Source: Microbacterium fluvii (GTDB lineage: Bacteria; Actinomycetota; Actinomycetes; Actinomycetales; Microbacteriaceae). From it: a DNA stretch of 64,000 bases. Under the pieces are notes generated by a model. The model was not told the origin of the DNA, made no database searches, and saw only the letters and a list, made by a program, of their open reading frames with translations. Made by a program: the position numbers and the translations under genes. Every line of letters starts with the position of its first letter. Positions within the stretch are counted from its first letter, which is position 1. Positions 17,752 through 25,978 of the stretch are shown here, in pieces. The stretch is from NCBI RefSeq assembly GCF_025515205.1, contig NZ_JAOPFX010000001.1:1240001-1304000 (forward strand), given 5' to 3'.

Positions 17752-18612
17752 ATGCCGACGACGAGTGACCCGAGAACCCCGTTCATCCCCAATGACGGCA
17801 CGCATCCGTGGCGCCGATATGTGGCGATCGGCGACTCGTTCACCGAGGGGGTCGGCGACCCCGAGCCCGATCTTCCGAACGGGCTGCGCGGCTGGGCCGA
17901 CCGTGTCGCCGAGGTGCTGGCGAACCAGGTCGACGACTTCGCCTACGCGAACCTCGCGGTGCGCGGCAAGCTCATCCGTCAGATCCTCGACGACCAGATA
18001 GAGCCGGCGCTGGCGCTGCAACCCGACCTCGTCACGTTCTCGGCCGGCGGCAACGACGTGATCCGCCTGGGCGGTGATCCGGATGCCGTCGCCGTGCTGT
18101 TCGAAGACGCCGTGCGGCGCCTGTCGTCCGACGGCGCCACGGTCGTGGTGTTCACGGGGATCGACACGAACTTCACCCCGGTGTTCCGCGGCATCCGCGG
18201 ACGCGTGGCGATCTACAACGAGAACATCCGCGCGATCGCCGAGAGCTACGACGCGATCGTCGCCGACCAGTGGGCGCACAAGACGGTGCAGGACATGCGG
18301 TTCTTCGACGACGACCGCCTGCACATGAATCCGCTCGGCCACCACGAGACGGCGCGCATGGTGCTGCGCACGCTCAACGTGCCCAACGACCTGCAGCCGA
18401 TGCAGCCCGACCCGCTGCCGGCCCGCACGTGGCGCGAGGCGCGCTCGGGCGACCTCGTGTGGGCGCGGGAGCACCTCGTGCCGTGGGTGCTGCGGCGCCT
18501 GCGCCACCAGTCGTCGGGAGACAACATCACGGCCAAGCGCCCCGAGCCGCTGCCGGTGGTCACCCTCGCGCCCGCCAAAGACAGGCTCGCGGGCCCGGGC
18601 CAGCAGGTCTAG
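17752..18612 (+). CDS. SGNH/GDSL-family hydrolase
   Basis: A 286-residue esterase-type hydrolase without a signal peptide. All four SGNH blocks are visible: block I 'YVAIGDSFTEGVGDP' with the catalytic Ser, block II Gly in 'ANLAVRGKLIRQIL', block III 'SAGGNDVIRLG' and block V 'DDRLHMNPLGHHETARM' with catalytic Asp and His. The C-terminal ~60 residues are basic and likely flexible. ATG 17752 follows GAGGAAG with good spacing. It is divergent from the helicase gene and followed by a palindromic repeat. Substrate unknown; relatives act on lipids, acetylated sugars or peptidoglycan. Confidence 0.88.
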   Translation: MPTTSDPRTPFIPNDGTHPWRRYVAIGDSFTEGVGDPEPDLPNGLRGWADRVAEVLANQVDDFAYANLAVRGKLIRQILDDQIEPALALQPDLVTFSAGGNDVIRLGGDPDAVAVLFEDAVRRLSSDGATVVVFTGIDTNFTPVFRGIRGRVAIYNENIRAIAESYDAIVADQWAHKTVQDMRFFDDDRLHMNPLGHHETARMVLRTLNVPNDLQPMQPDPLPARTWREARSGDLVWAREHLVPWVLRRLRHQSSGDNITAKRPEPLPVVTLAPAKDRLAGPGQQV

Positions 18613-18639
18613 CGGCGCTCGGCCTCAGCATCCGCTCGC

Positions 18640-18712
18640 GGCATCAGGAGCTTCGGCTGAGGCAGGTCGTTCTGTCTCCGAATGACCTGTGTTGGTGAGA
18701 TCACCTGTTCTG
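18640..18712. repeat. 73-bp palindromic repeat, subtype B, copy 1
   Basis: Left part ATCAGGAGCTTCGGCTGAG, centre CAGGTCGTTC paired with GAATGACCTG, right arm GAGATCACCTGTTCTG. The right end overlaps the last codons and stop of the DUF559 gene. Confidence 0.8.
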
Positions 18713-19594
18713 GGCGCTGGACCAGCGGTGCAGGCCTTGGGCGATCGCGGTGATGACGGTGTCGCGCACGTAGTCCCACTCGAAGAAGACCTGGGCGTAG
18801 TCGAACCGCAGCACGGTGTAGCCCCGAAGAGCCAGCCGGGCGTCCTGCTCCAGGTCGCGGCGACGCGAGGCGGCATCCGAGTGGTGGGCGAACCCGTCGA
18901 GCTGCACGACCAGCCTGTCGCCGATGAGGCCGTCCACGCGGTGGCCGTCGATGAGCGCCTGCTGTCGCACCTTCACGCCGATGAGCCGCATCCCGTCGGT
19001 GAACTCCGTCTCCATGCCCGAGTCGGAGAGATCGTGGGCGATGCTCGCGATGCGGGCGGCGGCAGTGCTTCGCCACGCCACCCGCGACAGTACGACGGGG
19101 TCGACTTTTCGCAGGCGGACCGCGGATTCCCAGAGCGCCAGCGCATCCTTGGGATCAAGGCACCGCGCCGCGTGGAAGAGCATGTTGAGCACGGGATCCT
19201 CGTTCGCGCTGCGCCCGACCGGAGCGGGACCGACGGCCCAGTGCACGGTCGCATTCTCCGGGTGCAGCCGCGACGCGGTTCCCTGCACCGCGACATGGGT
19301 GGCGGTGTTCGCGGGTGTCCACAGCCCGAGCAGCTCCGCCAGGCTCACGCAGGTGACGCGGCCGCCCAGCTCGGCGGCCCGTCGACGCCGTTCGTCGCAG
19401 TCAGGCGACACAAGCCACGATCTGCGCACCCGGCCGACGACCCCGTCGCGCACCGCCTGCGCCTGTTCCGACGGGCTGAATCCGCCGGCGCGCGCGACGG
19501 CGGAGTGCGCGACTCCGTTGTTGCTTGCGATCCACGTCCGGAACAGTGTCTGGCGGTCGAGGGCCTTCGCGGTCACGGTCGCGTTCGTGGTCAT
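18701..19594 (-). CDS. DUF559 domain protein (Vsr/restriction endonuclease-like fold)
   Basis: A 297-residue protein of a type frequent in actinobacteria. The C-terminal ~110 residues match the DUF559/very-short-patch-repair nuclease-like fold: 'VRQQALIDGHRVDGLIGDRL' then 'VVQLDGFAHHSDAASRRRDLEQDARLALRGYTVLRFDYAQVF' compressed around the D...Q-D-G and R-R-D...R-F-D core. The N-terminal part resembles the AbiEi-type antitoxin winged helix ('NNGVAHSAVARAGGFSPSEQ' then 'VRRSWLVSP'). Nuclease activity is not proven for most members. It is flanked on both sides by copies of the 73-bp palindrome, and its stop codon lies inside one of them. No obvious toxin partner is adjacent. Confidence 0.75.
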   Translation of the reverse strand: MTTNATVTAKALDRQTLFRTWIASNNGVAHSAVARAGGFSPSEQAQAVRDGVVGRVRRSWLVSPDCDERRRRAAELGGRVTCVSLAELLGLWTPANTATHVAVQGTASRLHPENATVHWAVGPAPVGRSANEDPVLNMLFHAARCLDPKDALALWESAVRLRKVDPVVLSRVAWRSTAAARIASIAHDLSDSGMETEFTDGMRLIGVKVRQQALIDGHRVDGLIGDRLVVQLDGFAHHSDAASRRRDLEQDARLALRGYTVLRFDYAQVFFEWDYVRDTVITAIAQGLHRWSSAQNR

Positions 19595-19703
19595 GAGCCG
19601 ACCCTGACGGATGCAGCAGCATCCGCGCGAAACGCACCCGTGATCCGGGCAAAGCCGCTGACGACACGTCTCTGGGGAGGAGGTGAGCCGGGTCCCCTCT
19701 CGC

Positions 19704-19776
19704 GAGATCAGGAGCTTCGGCTGAGACAGGTCATTCCGTCGCCGAACGACCTGTGCCGGCGAGATCTCCTGATCTG
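19704..19776. repeat. 73-bp palindromic repeat, subtype B, copy 2
   Basis: Outer arms AGATCAGGAG (19705-19714) and CTCCTGATCT (19766-19775) are perfectly complementary. The inner CAGGTC/GACCTG pair is also present. Exactly 73 bp. Confidence 0.88.
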
Positions 19777-19828
19777 AGCAGATAGCAGAGCAGGAGCGGA
19801 TGCGGGGCGTTGGAGCGTCCGCACGCGC

Positions 19829-19901
19829 GAGATCAGGAGCTTCGGCTGGGACAGGTCGATCCGGCCGAGATTGGCATGTACCGGCGAGATCTCCTGATTT
19901 C
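19829..19901. repeat. 73-bp palindromic repeat, subtype B, copy 3
   Basis: Left arm GAGATCAGGAGCTTCGGCTG is identical to copy 2 over 20 bases; the right arm GAGATCTCCTGATTTC has drifted at one end. The centre is degenerate (ATTGGCATGTAC). Confidence 0.82.
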
Positions 19902-19950
19902 GCCGCGAGCGACGAACGAGGCAGTGGAAGCGGATGCTGCCGCGCCGAGG

Positions 19951-21498
19951 TCAGCCCTTGCCGAGCAGCTTCTGCAGCTCCGCGAGGTCGGCCTCGCTGG
20001 GCGCACCCGTCGCGCCGCCCAGGCCGAAGCCCGATCCTGTGGGTGCGGCGGGAGCCGCGGCGATGCCGGCGTTCTCGGCGGCGCGCTTGGCGGGGTTGCC
20101 CGACCGCGAGCCCTTGGCCTTCTGCTGCTTTCCGCGCTTGCTCGAGGCGCCGGGGCGCCCCATCGAGCCCATGCCCGGGATGTTGGGCACACCGCCGCGG
20201 GCGACGGTCTTCATCATCTTGGCGGCCTGCTCGAAGCGCTGCACGAGCTGGTTGACGTCGGTGACGGTCATGCCGGAGCCGCGGGCGATGCGCAGGCGCC
20301 GAGAGCCGTTGAGGAGCTTCGTGTTGCGGCGCTCGGCGGGGGTCATCGAGCGGATGATCGCCTCGGTGCGGTCGATCTCGCGCTCGTCGAAGTCGTCGAG
20401 CTGCTGCTTCATCTGGCCCATGCCCGGGAGCATCCCGAGCATCTTCTTCATCGAGCCCATCTTGCGCATCTGCTGCATCTGCTCGAGGAAGTCCTCCAGC
20501 GTGAACTGCTCGGTCGCGATCTTCTCGGCGACCTTGCGGGCCTCTTCCTCGTCGAACGCCTGCTGCGCCTGCTCGATGAGGGTGAGGATGTCACCGAGGT
20601 CGAGGATGCGCGAGGCCATGCGGTCGGGGTGGAAGGCCTCGAGGTCGTCGAGGCCTTCGCCGGTCGACGCGAAGATGATGGGACGGCCGGTGACCGAGGC
20701 GACAGACAGCGCTGCGCCGCCGCGGGCGTCGCCGTCGAGCTTGGAGAGCACGACGCCGGTGAAATCCACACCCTCCTGGAAGGCCTTCGCGGTGTTGACC
20801 GCATCCTGACCGATCATGGCGTCGATGACGAAGAGCACCTCGTCGGGGTCGACCGCCTTGCGGATGTCGGCGGCCTGCTTCATGAGCTCGGCATCGACGC
20901 CCAGGCGGCCCGCCGTGTCGATGATGACGATGTCATGCTGCTGACGGCGGGCGGTCTCGACGCCGTCGCGGGCAACGCGCACCGGATCGCCGACGCCGTT
21001 GCCGGGTTCGGGCGCATAGATCGCGGCACCGGCCTGCTGGGCGACGACCTGCAGCTGGTTCACGGCGTTCGGCCGCTGGAGGTCGGCGGCGACCAGGAGC
21101 GGGGTGTGGCCGTCCTTCTCGAGCATCTTGGCGAGCTTGCCGGCGAAGGTCGTCTTTCCCGAGCCCTGCAGGCCCGCGAGCATGATGACGGTCGGCGGGG
21201 TCTTGGCGAACTCCAGCCGGCGCTGCTGGCCGCCGAGAATGGCGACGAGCTCTTCATTGACGATCTGCACGACCTGCTGCGCCGGGTTCAGCGCCTTGTT
21301 CACCTCGTCGCCGAGGGCGCGCTCGCGCACCTTGCCGGTGAACTCCTTGACGACTTCGAGGGCGACGTCGGCATCGAGCAGTGCGCGCCGGATCTCGCGG
21401 ACGGTGCCGTCGACGTCGGCCGGGGTGAGCTGCCCCTTCTTGCGAAGGTTGCGGAAGGTCTCGGTGAGCCGGTCGGAGAGGGTGCCGAAAGTAGCCAT
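19951..21498 (-). CDS. ffh: Signal recognition particle protein Ffh
   Basis: Ffh is the SRP GTPase that targets nascent membrane proteins with its RNA partner. The 515 residues have the N domain, the GTPase G domain with 'LAGLQGSGKTTFAGKLA' (G1), 'DTAGRLGVDAELM' (G3) and 'TKLDGDARGG'-type G4 region ('SKLDGDARGG'), and a C-terminal methionine-rich M domain ('LEQMQQMRKMGSMKKML' and 'LPGMGQMKQ') with the RNA-binding 'RIARGSGMTVTDVNQLV'. The C-terminal tail is Ala/Gly-rich. ATG 21498 follows GGGGGA; TAGAAT upstream gives a very short leader. ftsY and smc lie 4.5 kb away, separated by lipBA and others. Confidence 0.97.
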   Translation of the reverse strand: MATFGTLSDRLTETFRNLRKKGQLTPADVDGTVREIRRALLDADVALEVVKEFTGKVRERALGDEVNKALNPAQQVVQIVNEELVAILGGQQRRLEFAKTPPTVIMLAGLQGSGKTTFAGKLAKMLEKDGHTPLLVAADLQRPNAVNQLQVVAQQAGAAIYAPEPGNGVGDPVRVARDGVETARRQQHDIVIIDTAGRLGVDAELMKQAADIRKAVDPDEVLFVIDAMIGQDAVNTAKAFQEGVDFTGVVLSKLDGDARGGAALSVASVTGRPIIFASTGEGLDDLEAFHPDRMASRILDLGDILTLIEQAQQAFDEEEARKVAEKIATEQFTLEDFLEQMQQMRKMGSMKKMLGMLPGMGQMKQQLDDFDEREIDRTEAIIRSMTPAERRNTKLLNGSRRLRIARGSGMTVTDVNQLVQRFEQAAKMMKTVARGGVPNIPGMGSMGRPGASSKRGKQQKAKGSRSGNPAKRAAENAGIAAAPAAPTGSGFGLGGATGAPSEADLAELQKLLGKG

Positions 21499-21547
21499 GA
21501 TCCCCCGATTCTACGGGCTGGTGGCCGGCCGGTTGAGCGCGCGCGGG

Positions 21548-22090
21548 TCAGGGCGCGTACGAGAGGGCATCGTCGACCAGGGCGCTGAGTGAACTGCGCC
21601 CCGGCCCCGCCTCGGACCAGCTCCACACCGCCGCCAGCAGCGCCCCCGCCCACGCCGCAGCGCGCACCTGCGCCTCCAGCGGACGGGTACCGTCCCGCTC
21701 CAGACGATCCGCGACGGCGTGCGCCAGCCGCACCTGGCGGACGGCCCGTTCGCGTTCGAGGTCGTCGCCGATCCCCATCGCGGATGCCTGGGCCACCGCC
21801 AGAGCGAGACTGTCGGGTGCGAAGCCGTCGCCGATGCTGCGCACGGCCTCCCGCGCGGGCGCGGCGCCATCCCGCAGGGCGGATGCGGCAGCATCCAGTC
21901 GCTCGTCGAAGGCCCCCCACAGCACGTCGGCCTTCGAGGAGAAGTAGTTGAAGAAGCTCGAGCGGCTGACCCCCGCCCGCCGCGTGATGTCGTCGACCGT
22001 CGTCGCCGCGTACCCCTGCTCGAGGAAGAGCTCGCTGGCGGCCTCGGCGAGTGTCTCGCGTGACGACGCTTTCGGACGGCCCACGGTCAT
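21548..22090 (-). CDS. TetR family transcriptional regulator
   Basis: A 180-residue one-component repressor. The N-terminal helix-turn-helix is typical: '[20 protein letters not shown]' followed by '[20 protein letters not shown]'. The C-terminal ligand domain is helical and not assignable. ATG 22090 lies six bases after TACGCT, implying a leaderless transcript. It is divergent from lipB, and a 10-bp perfect palindrome GAGCGCGCTC (22103-22112) borders its -10 box, which could be its operator. Whether it regulates lipBA or only itself cannot be told. Confidence 0.88.
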   Translation of the reverse strand: MTVGRPKASSRETLAEAASELFLEQGYAATTVDDITRRAGVSRSSFFNYFSSKADVLWGAFDERLDAAASALRDGAAPAREAVRSIGDGFAPDSLALAVAQASAMGIGDDLERERAVRQVRLAHAVADRLERDGTRPLEAQVRAAAWAGALLAAVWSWSEAGPGRSSLSALVDDALSYAP

Positions 22091-22096
22091 CCCCTC

Positions 22097-22102
22097 AGCG
22101 TA
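22097..22102 (-). promoter_or_regulatory. -10 box of leaderless TetR gene promoter
   Basis: TACGCT on the minus strand, six bases (GAGGGG) before ATG 22090. The adjacent palindrome GAGCGCGCTC at 22103-22112 is a possible operator. Confidence 0.5.
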
Positions 22103-22173
22103 GAGCGCGCTCGAGCTCAGCGGCGAGCGTATTGTTGGACGCGATCCAGAAACGCCATGAGCGAAGGAGAACC

Positions 22174-22812
22174 GTGCTCGACATCCTCTCCCCCGGCCTC
22201 GCGCCGCACTTCGTGCCCTACCAGGAGGGCTGGGACCTGCAGCGTCGTGTCCACGCCGAGGTGGTCGCCGGTTCCCGCCCCGACACGCTCATCCTCCTCG
22301 AGCACGATCCGGTCTACACGGCGGGGGTCCGCACGGCCCGCCACGAGCGCCCCACCGACGGCACGCCCGTCGTCGACGTCGACCGCGGCGGCAAGATCAC
22401 GTGGCACGGGCCTGGGCAGCTCGTGGGCTATCCGATCGTGCGCCTGCCCGAGCCGATCGACGTCGTCGCCCATGTGCGCCGCCTCGAAGGTCTGCTCATC
22501 GACGTGCTCGGTCGCCACGGCATCGAGGGCTTCCGGGTGGAGGGGCGCAGCGGCGTGTGGGTGCACCGCCCGCTCGGCGACGACAAGATCGCCGCGATCG
22601 GCGTGCGGGTGCAGCGGGGGGTGACGATGCACGGCTTCGCCCTCAACTGCTCGAACTCCCTCGCCCCCTTCACCGGCATCGTGCCGTGCGGCATCTCGGA
22701 TGCCGGGGTCACCACGATGAGCGAACTGCGGGCGCGAGAGGTCACCCCCGCCGACGTCGTCGCCGATGTCGAGGCGGCCTTCCGCGTCGAGTACGCGGCG
22801 GTCGCGGCATGA
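22174..22812 (+). CDS. lipB: Octanoyltransferase LipB
   Basis: LipB moves octanoyl from acyl carrier protein to the lipoyl domains of 2-oxoacid dehydrogenases and the glycine cleavage H protein. The 212 residues carry '[16 protein letters not shown]', '[19 protein letters not shown]' (the LipB signature with the catalytic Lys region downstream: '[21 protein letters not shown]'), and '[20 protein letters not shown]' with the active-site Cys. GTG 22174 is supported by GAAGGAGA; the frame is open upstream but into the TetR intergenic region. The stop overlaps the lipA start (ATGA), so the two are co-translated. Confidence 0.96.
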   Translation: MLDILSPGLAPHFVPYQEGWDLQRRVHAEVVAGSRPDTLILLEHDPVYTAGVRTARHERPTDGTPVVDVDRGGKITWHGPGQLVGYPIVRLPEPIDVVAHVRRLEGLLIDVLGRHGIEGFRVEGRSGVWVHRPLGDDKIAAIGVRVQRGVTMHGFALNCSNSLAPFTGIVPCGISDAGVTTMSELRAREVTPADVVADVEAAFRVEYAAVAA

Positions 22813-23837
22813 GCGCCTGCGGTCAGCCCTCGAGCCCGGGGGCGACGGCACCGGAGGGGCGGCGGATGCTGCGCCTCGAGGTGCGCAATGCCCAGACGCC
22901 CATCGAGCGCAAGCCCGAATGGATCAAGACCCGGGCGCGGATGGGCCCCGAATACCAGGCGCTGCAGTCGCTCGTGAAGACCGAAGAGCTGCACACCGTC
23001 TGTCAGGAGGCGGGCTGCCCCAACATCTACGAGTGCTGGGAAGACCGAGAGGCCACGTTCCTCATCGGCGGATCGCAGTGCACTCGGCGGTGCGACTTCT
23101 GTCAGATCGACACCGGCAAGCCCGCCGACTACGACACCGACGAGCCGCGCAGGGTGGCCGACAGCGTCAAGCGGATGCAGCTGCGCTACGCCACGGTCAC
23201 GTGCGTCGCCCGTGACGACCTCCCCGACGGCGGGGCGTGGCTCAACGCCGAGACGATCCGCCGCATCCATCACGAGAACCCCGGCACCGGGGTGGAGCTG
23301 CTCGCGACAGACTTCAATGGCGACCCGGCGCTGCTGGGCGAGGTGTTCGCGGCGCGTCCGGAGGTGTTCGCGCACAACGTCGAGACGGTGCCGCGCATCT
23401 TCAAGCGCATCCGCCCCGCGTTCCGCTACGAGCGCTCGCTCGACGTGCTCACCCAGGCGCGGGCGGCGGGCCTCATCACGAAGTCGAACCTCATCCTCGG
23501 CATGGGCGAGGAGCCCGAGGAGGTCTTGCAGGCTCTGCACGACCTGCACGAGGCGGGCACCGACATCGTCACGATCACGCAGTACCTGCGCCCCACTCCC
23601 CGCCATCTCCCGGTGGCGCGGTGGGTCAAGCCGCAGGAGTTCGTGGAGTTCAAAGACGAGGCCGAGCGCATCGGGTTCCTCGGCGTGCTCGCCGGTCCCC
23701 TCGTCCGGTCCTCGTATCGCGCGGGGCGGCTCTGGGCGCGCTCGATGCTCTCGAAGGGCCGCGAGATCCCCCCGGAGTTCGCGCACCTGGCAGCCGAGGT
23801 GGCCGACGAGGGGCGTGCATTCGCACAGGCTGTCTGA
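22809..23837 (+). CDS. lipA: Lipoyl synthase LipA
   Basis: LipA is a radical-SAM enzyme inserting two sulfurs into the octanoyl group placed by LipB. The 342 residues contain both iron-sulfur motifs: the auxiliary cluster '[13 protein letters not shown]' and the radical-SAM '[11 protein letters not shown]', followed by '[20 protein letters not shown]' and the C-terminal '[11 protein letters not shown]' region where the conserved RSSYxA Ser ligates the auxiliary cluster. ATG 22809 overlaps the lipB stop. A 17-residue Pro/Gly-rich N-terminal stretch precedes the usual '[19 protein letters not shown]' start, so ATG 22866 is an alternative. Confidence 0.96.
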   Translation: MSACGQPSSPGATAPEGRRMLRLEVRNAQTPIERKPEWIKTRARMGPEYQALQSLVKTEELHTVCQEAGCPNIYECWEDREATFLIGGSQCTRRCDFCQIDTGKPADYDTDEPRRVADSVKRMQLRYATVTCVARDDLPDGGAWLNAETIRRIHHENPGTGVELLATDFNGDPALLGEVFAARPEVFAHNVETVPRIFKRIRPAFRYERSLDVLTQARAAGLITKSNLILGMGEEPEEVLQALHDLHEAGTDIVTITQYLRPTPRHLPVARWVKPQEFVEFKDEAERIGFLGVLAGPLVRSSYRAGRLWARSMLSKGREIPPEFAHLAAEVADEGRAFAQAV

Positions 23838-23869
23838 CGCCGGCGCCTGACAGGCGGCGGGCGGTTCCG

Positions 23870-23875
23870 TAGGGT
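23870..23875 (+). promoter_or_regulatory. -10 box of leaderless aminotransferase promoter
   Basis: TAGGGT, six bases before ATG 23882. Confidence 0.5.
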
Positions 23876-23881
23876 GGGGCC

Positions 23882-25303
23882 ATGAGCGAACGACCTGTGG
23901 CGACGGCATCCGATCTCCTGCGCGGCTTCACCGAGGCCGAACTGCAGCAGAAGGCGAAGGACCATCTCTGGATGCACTTCGCCCGGCAGTCGGTCATGAC
24001 CGACGGCCCCGGCGTGCCGATCATCGTCAAGGGCGAGGGGCACCACATCTGGGACTCCCAGGGCAAGAAGTACATCGACGGGCTCGCGGGGCTGTTCGTC
24101 GTGGCCGCCGGCCACGGCCGGCGTCGCCTGGCCGAGATCGCGTCGAAGCAGGCCGAGCAGCTCGCGTTCTTCCCGATCTGGTCGTACGCGCACCCCGCCG
24201 CGATCGAGCTGGCCGACCGCATCGCCGACCACGCCCCCGGCGACCTCAACAAGGTCTTCTTCTCCACGGGCGGCGGCGAGGCCGTCGAGACGGCGTTCAA
24301 GCTCGCCAAGTACTACTGGAAGCTGCAGGGCAAGCCCACCAAGCACAAGGTGATCTCGCGTTCGGTGGCCTATCACGGCACGCCGCAGGGGGCGCTGGCG
24401 ATCACCGGAATCCCCGCGATGAAGGAGATGTTCGAGCCGCTCACCCCCGGCGGGTTCCGCGTGCCGAACACGAACTTCTACCGCGCGGCCGACATGGGCG
24501 CCCCCACCGGGAGCCTTGAGGAGTTCGGCGTGTGGGCGGCCGACCGCATCGAGGAGATGATCCAGTTCGAGGGGCCGGACACGGTCGCCGCCGTGTTCCT
24601 GGAGCCGGTGCAGAATTCCGGCGGGTGCTTCCCGCCTCCGCCCGGATACTTCCAGCGGGTCCGCGAGATCTGCGACCGCTACGACGTGCTGCTCGTCTCC
24701 GACGAGGTCATCTGCGCGTTCGGTCGCATCGGCCACATGTTCGCCTGCGACGCCTATGGCTACCAGCCAGACATGATCACGTTCGCCAAGGCGGTCACGA
24801 GCGGGTACTCGCCGCTGGGCGGCACCGTCGTCAGCGACCGCATCTACGAGCCGTTCGCCCACGGCGACCGTGCCTTCTATCACGGCTACACCTTCGGCGG
24901 GCATCCGGTGTCGGCCGCCGTGGCGCTGGAGAACCTCGCGATCTTCGAGGAGGAGCGTCTGCTCGAGAACGTCCGCGAGAACTCCCCCGTGTTCCGCTCG
25001 ACCCTCGAGAAGCTCACCGACCTGCCGATCGTCGGCGACGTCCGGGGCGACGGCTACTTCTTCGGTATCGAGCTCGTCAAAGACAAGGTCACGAAGGAGA
25101 CCTTCGACGACGACGAGTCGGAGCGGCTGCTCAGAGGGTTCCTCTCCAAGGCGCTGTTCGACGCGGGCCTCTACTGCCGCGCCGACGACCGCGGCGACCC
25201 GGTGATCCAGCTCGCGCCGCCGCTGACCATCGGCCCCGCCGAGTTCGACGAGATCGAGCAGATCCTGCGGAGCGTGCTGACGGAGGCCTGGACGCGTCTG
25301 TGA
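23882..25303 (+). CDS. Class III PLP-dependent aminotransferase
   Basis: A 473-residue fold type I aminotransferase of the omega-amino acid:pyruvate group. Visible features: 'VFFSTGGGEAVETAFKLAKY' (cofactor phosphate region), 'ISRSVAYHGTPQGALAITG', 'LLVSDEVICAFGRIG' with the Asp that contacts the PLP ring nitrogen, and 'ITFAKAVTSGYSPLGG' with the Schiff-base Lys. Length is normal. The amine donor cannot be assigned; putrescine, beta-alanine or GABA aminotransferases share this pattern. It is preceded by a leaderless-type promoter and followed by two palindromic elements that separate it from the convergent DUF2004-like gene. Confidence 0.9.
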   Translation: MSERPVATASDLLRGFTEAELQQKAKDHLWMHFARQSVMTDGPGVPIIVKGEGHHIWDSQGKKYIDGLAGLFVVAAGHGRRRLAEIASKQAEQLAFFPIWSYAHPAAIELADRIADHAPGDLNKVFFSTGGGEAVETAFKLAKYYWKLQGKPTKHKVISRSVAYHGTPQGALAITGIPAMKEMFEPLTPGGFRVPNTNFYRAADMGAPTGSLEEFGVWAADRIEEMIQFEGPDTVAAVFLEPVQNSGGCFPPPPGYFQRVREICDRYDVLLVSDEVICAFGRIGHMFACDAYGYQPDMITFAKAVTSGYSPLGGTVVSDRIYEPFAHGDRAFYHGYTFGGHPVSAAVALENLAIFEEERLLENVRENSPVFRSTLEKLTDLPIVGDVRGDGYFFGIELVKDKVTKETFDDDESERLLRGFLSKALFDAGLYCRADDRGDPVIQLAPPLTIGPAEFDEIEQILRSVLTEAWTRL

Positions 25304-25307
25304 GGTT

Positions 25308-25362
25308 TCGATACGCCGCCTGCGGCGGCTACGACCATCGAGTAGCGCGAAGCGCGTATCGA
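25308..25362. repeat. Dispersed palindrome TCGATACGC...GCGTATCGA
   Basis: Starts four bases after the aminotransferase stop. Outer arms TCGATACGC (25308-25316) and GCGTATCGA (25354-25362) are perfectly complementary; an inner GCTAC/GTAGC pair follows. This pattern resembles a palindrome I associate with Microbacteriaceae intergenic regions; it is unrelated to the 73-bp family. Confidence 0.75.
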
Positions 25363-25370
25363 GATGCGGC

Positions 25371-25425
25371 CTAGACGCGCCACGCCTCAAGGCCGCTGCG
25401 CGGCATTGACCCGTGGCGCGTCTAG
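25371..25425. terminator. Long hairpin between convergent genes
   Basis: Perfect 14-bp arms CTAGACGCGCCACG (25371-25384) and CGTGGCGCGTCTAG (25412-25425), with an inner GCCGC/GCGGC stem. It includes the stop codon of the minus-strand DUF2004-like gene and probably terminates transcription from both sides, although no T tract is present. Confidence 0.65.
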
Positions 25426-25922
25426 TCCGCGCTGGTGACCGACTGCACCGCGCCGTCGGAGTCGAGGTTCACCAGCAGAACGTCGTCGGTCTGGTCGGGG
25501 TCGAGCGCATATTCGAGCACCGCGAACGGGTCGGAGCCGCCGTGCTCATCGGCGAGGATCGTCATGCTCATCAGCTGCAGCGAGCGGATGATGTCGATGT
25601 GGGTGTCGCCCGAGATGTCGACGAGATAGTCCTCGATCTCTTCGCCGAGGTGCTCCTGCTGCTGAAGCAGATACTCCGTCACCTCGCTCGTGCGATCGCT
25701 GAGTTCGGCGACCATGGCGTTGCGGGCGCTGCGATCGATCGACTCGAGCGCCGAGACGAGCCCCGCGGCGACGTCGAGGGCTGCTACCGAGACGTCGTCC
25801 TGATCGGGCGCGGTCAGATCGACGGTGACCGTCTGATCTCCGAGCTCGACGTTCTCCGACCAGAAGATCGATCCGTCGGGCCCGGACTCCAGCAGTCCGA
25901 AGAAGTCGTGCTCGATCGCCAT
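25422..25922 (-). CDS. DUF2004-like protein of unknown function
   Basis: A 166-residue acidic soluble protein beginning 'MAIEHDFFGLLESGPDGSIF'. No enzyme motif, membrane segment or signal peptide is seen. The pattern (an N-terminal beta strand with FFG, an acidic central region, 'QQEHLGEEIEDYLVDISGDT' and 'DPFAVLEYALDPDQTDDVLL') resembles proteins annotated DUF2004. ATG 25922 is chosen because homologues of this kind start with MAIEHDFFG. It lies 56 bases after ftsY on the same strand. Its stop TAG is part of a 14-bp palindrome arm. Function unknown. Confidence 0.7.
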   Translation of the reverse strand: MAIEHDFFGLLESGPDGSIFWSENVELGDQTVTVDLTAPDQDDVSVAALDVAAGLVSALESIDRSARNAMVAELSDRTSEVTEYLLQQQEHLGEEIEDYLVDISGDTHIDIIRSLQLMSMTILADEHGGSDPFAVLEYALDPDQTDDVLLVNLDSDGAVQSVTSAD

Positions 25923-25978
25923 ACGCCCATGAAACCAGCCTCGCCGCTCAGGCGAAAGTCCGGTCTCGCTCCGGCGTG

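Larger units (their letters stand above)
19595..19950. other. 356-bp intergenic region with two 73-bp repeats
   Basis: Lies between the start of the DUF559 gene and the 3' end of ffh. It holds repeat copies B2 and B3, 52 bases apart. No gene is seen in it. Confidence 0.8.

Noticed and set aside
11806..19901. CRISPR array
   Set aside because: The repeats are palindromic, 73 bp and irregularly spaced, up to 7 kb apart, with no spacers or cas genes.
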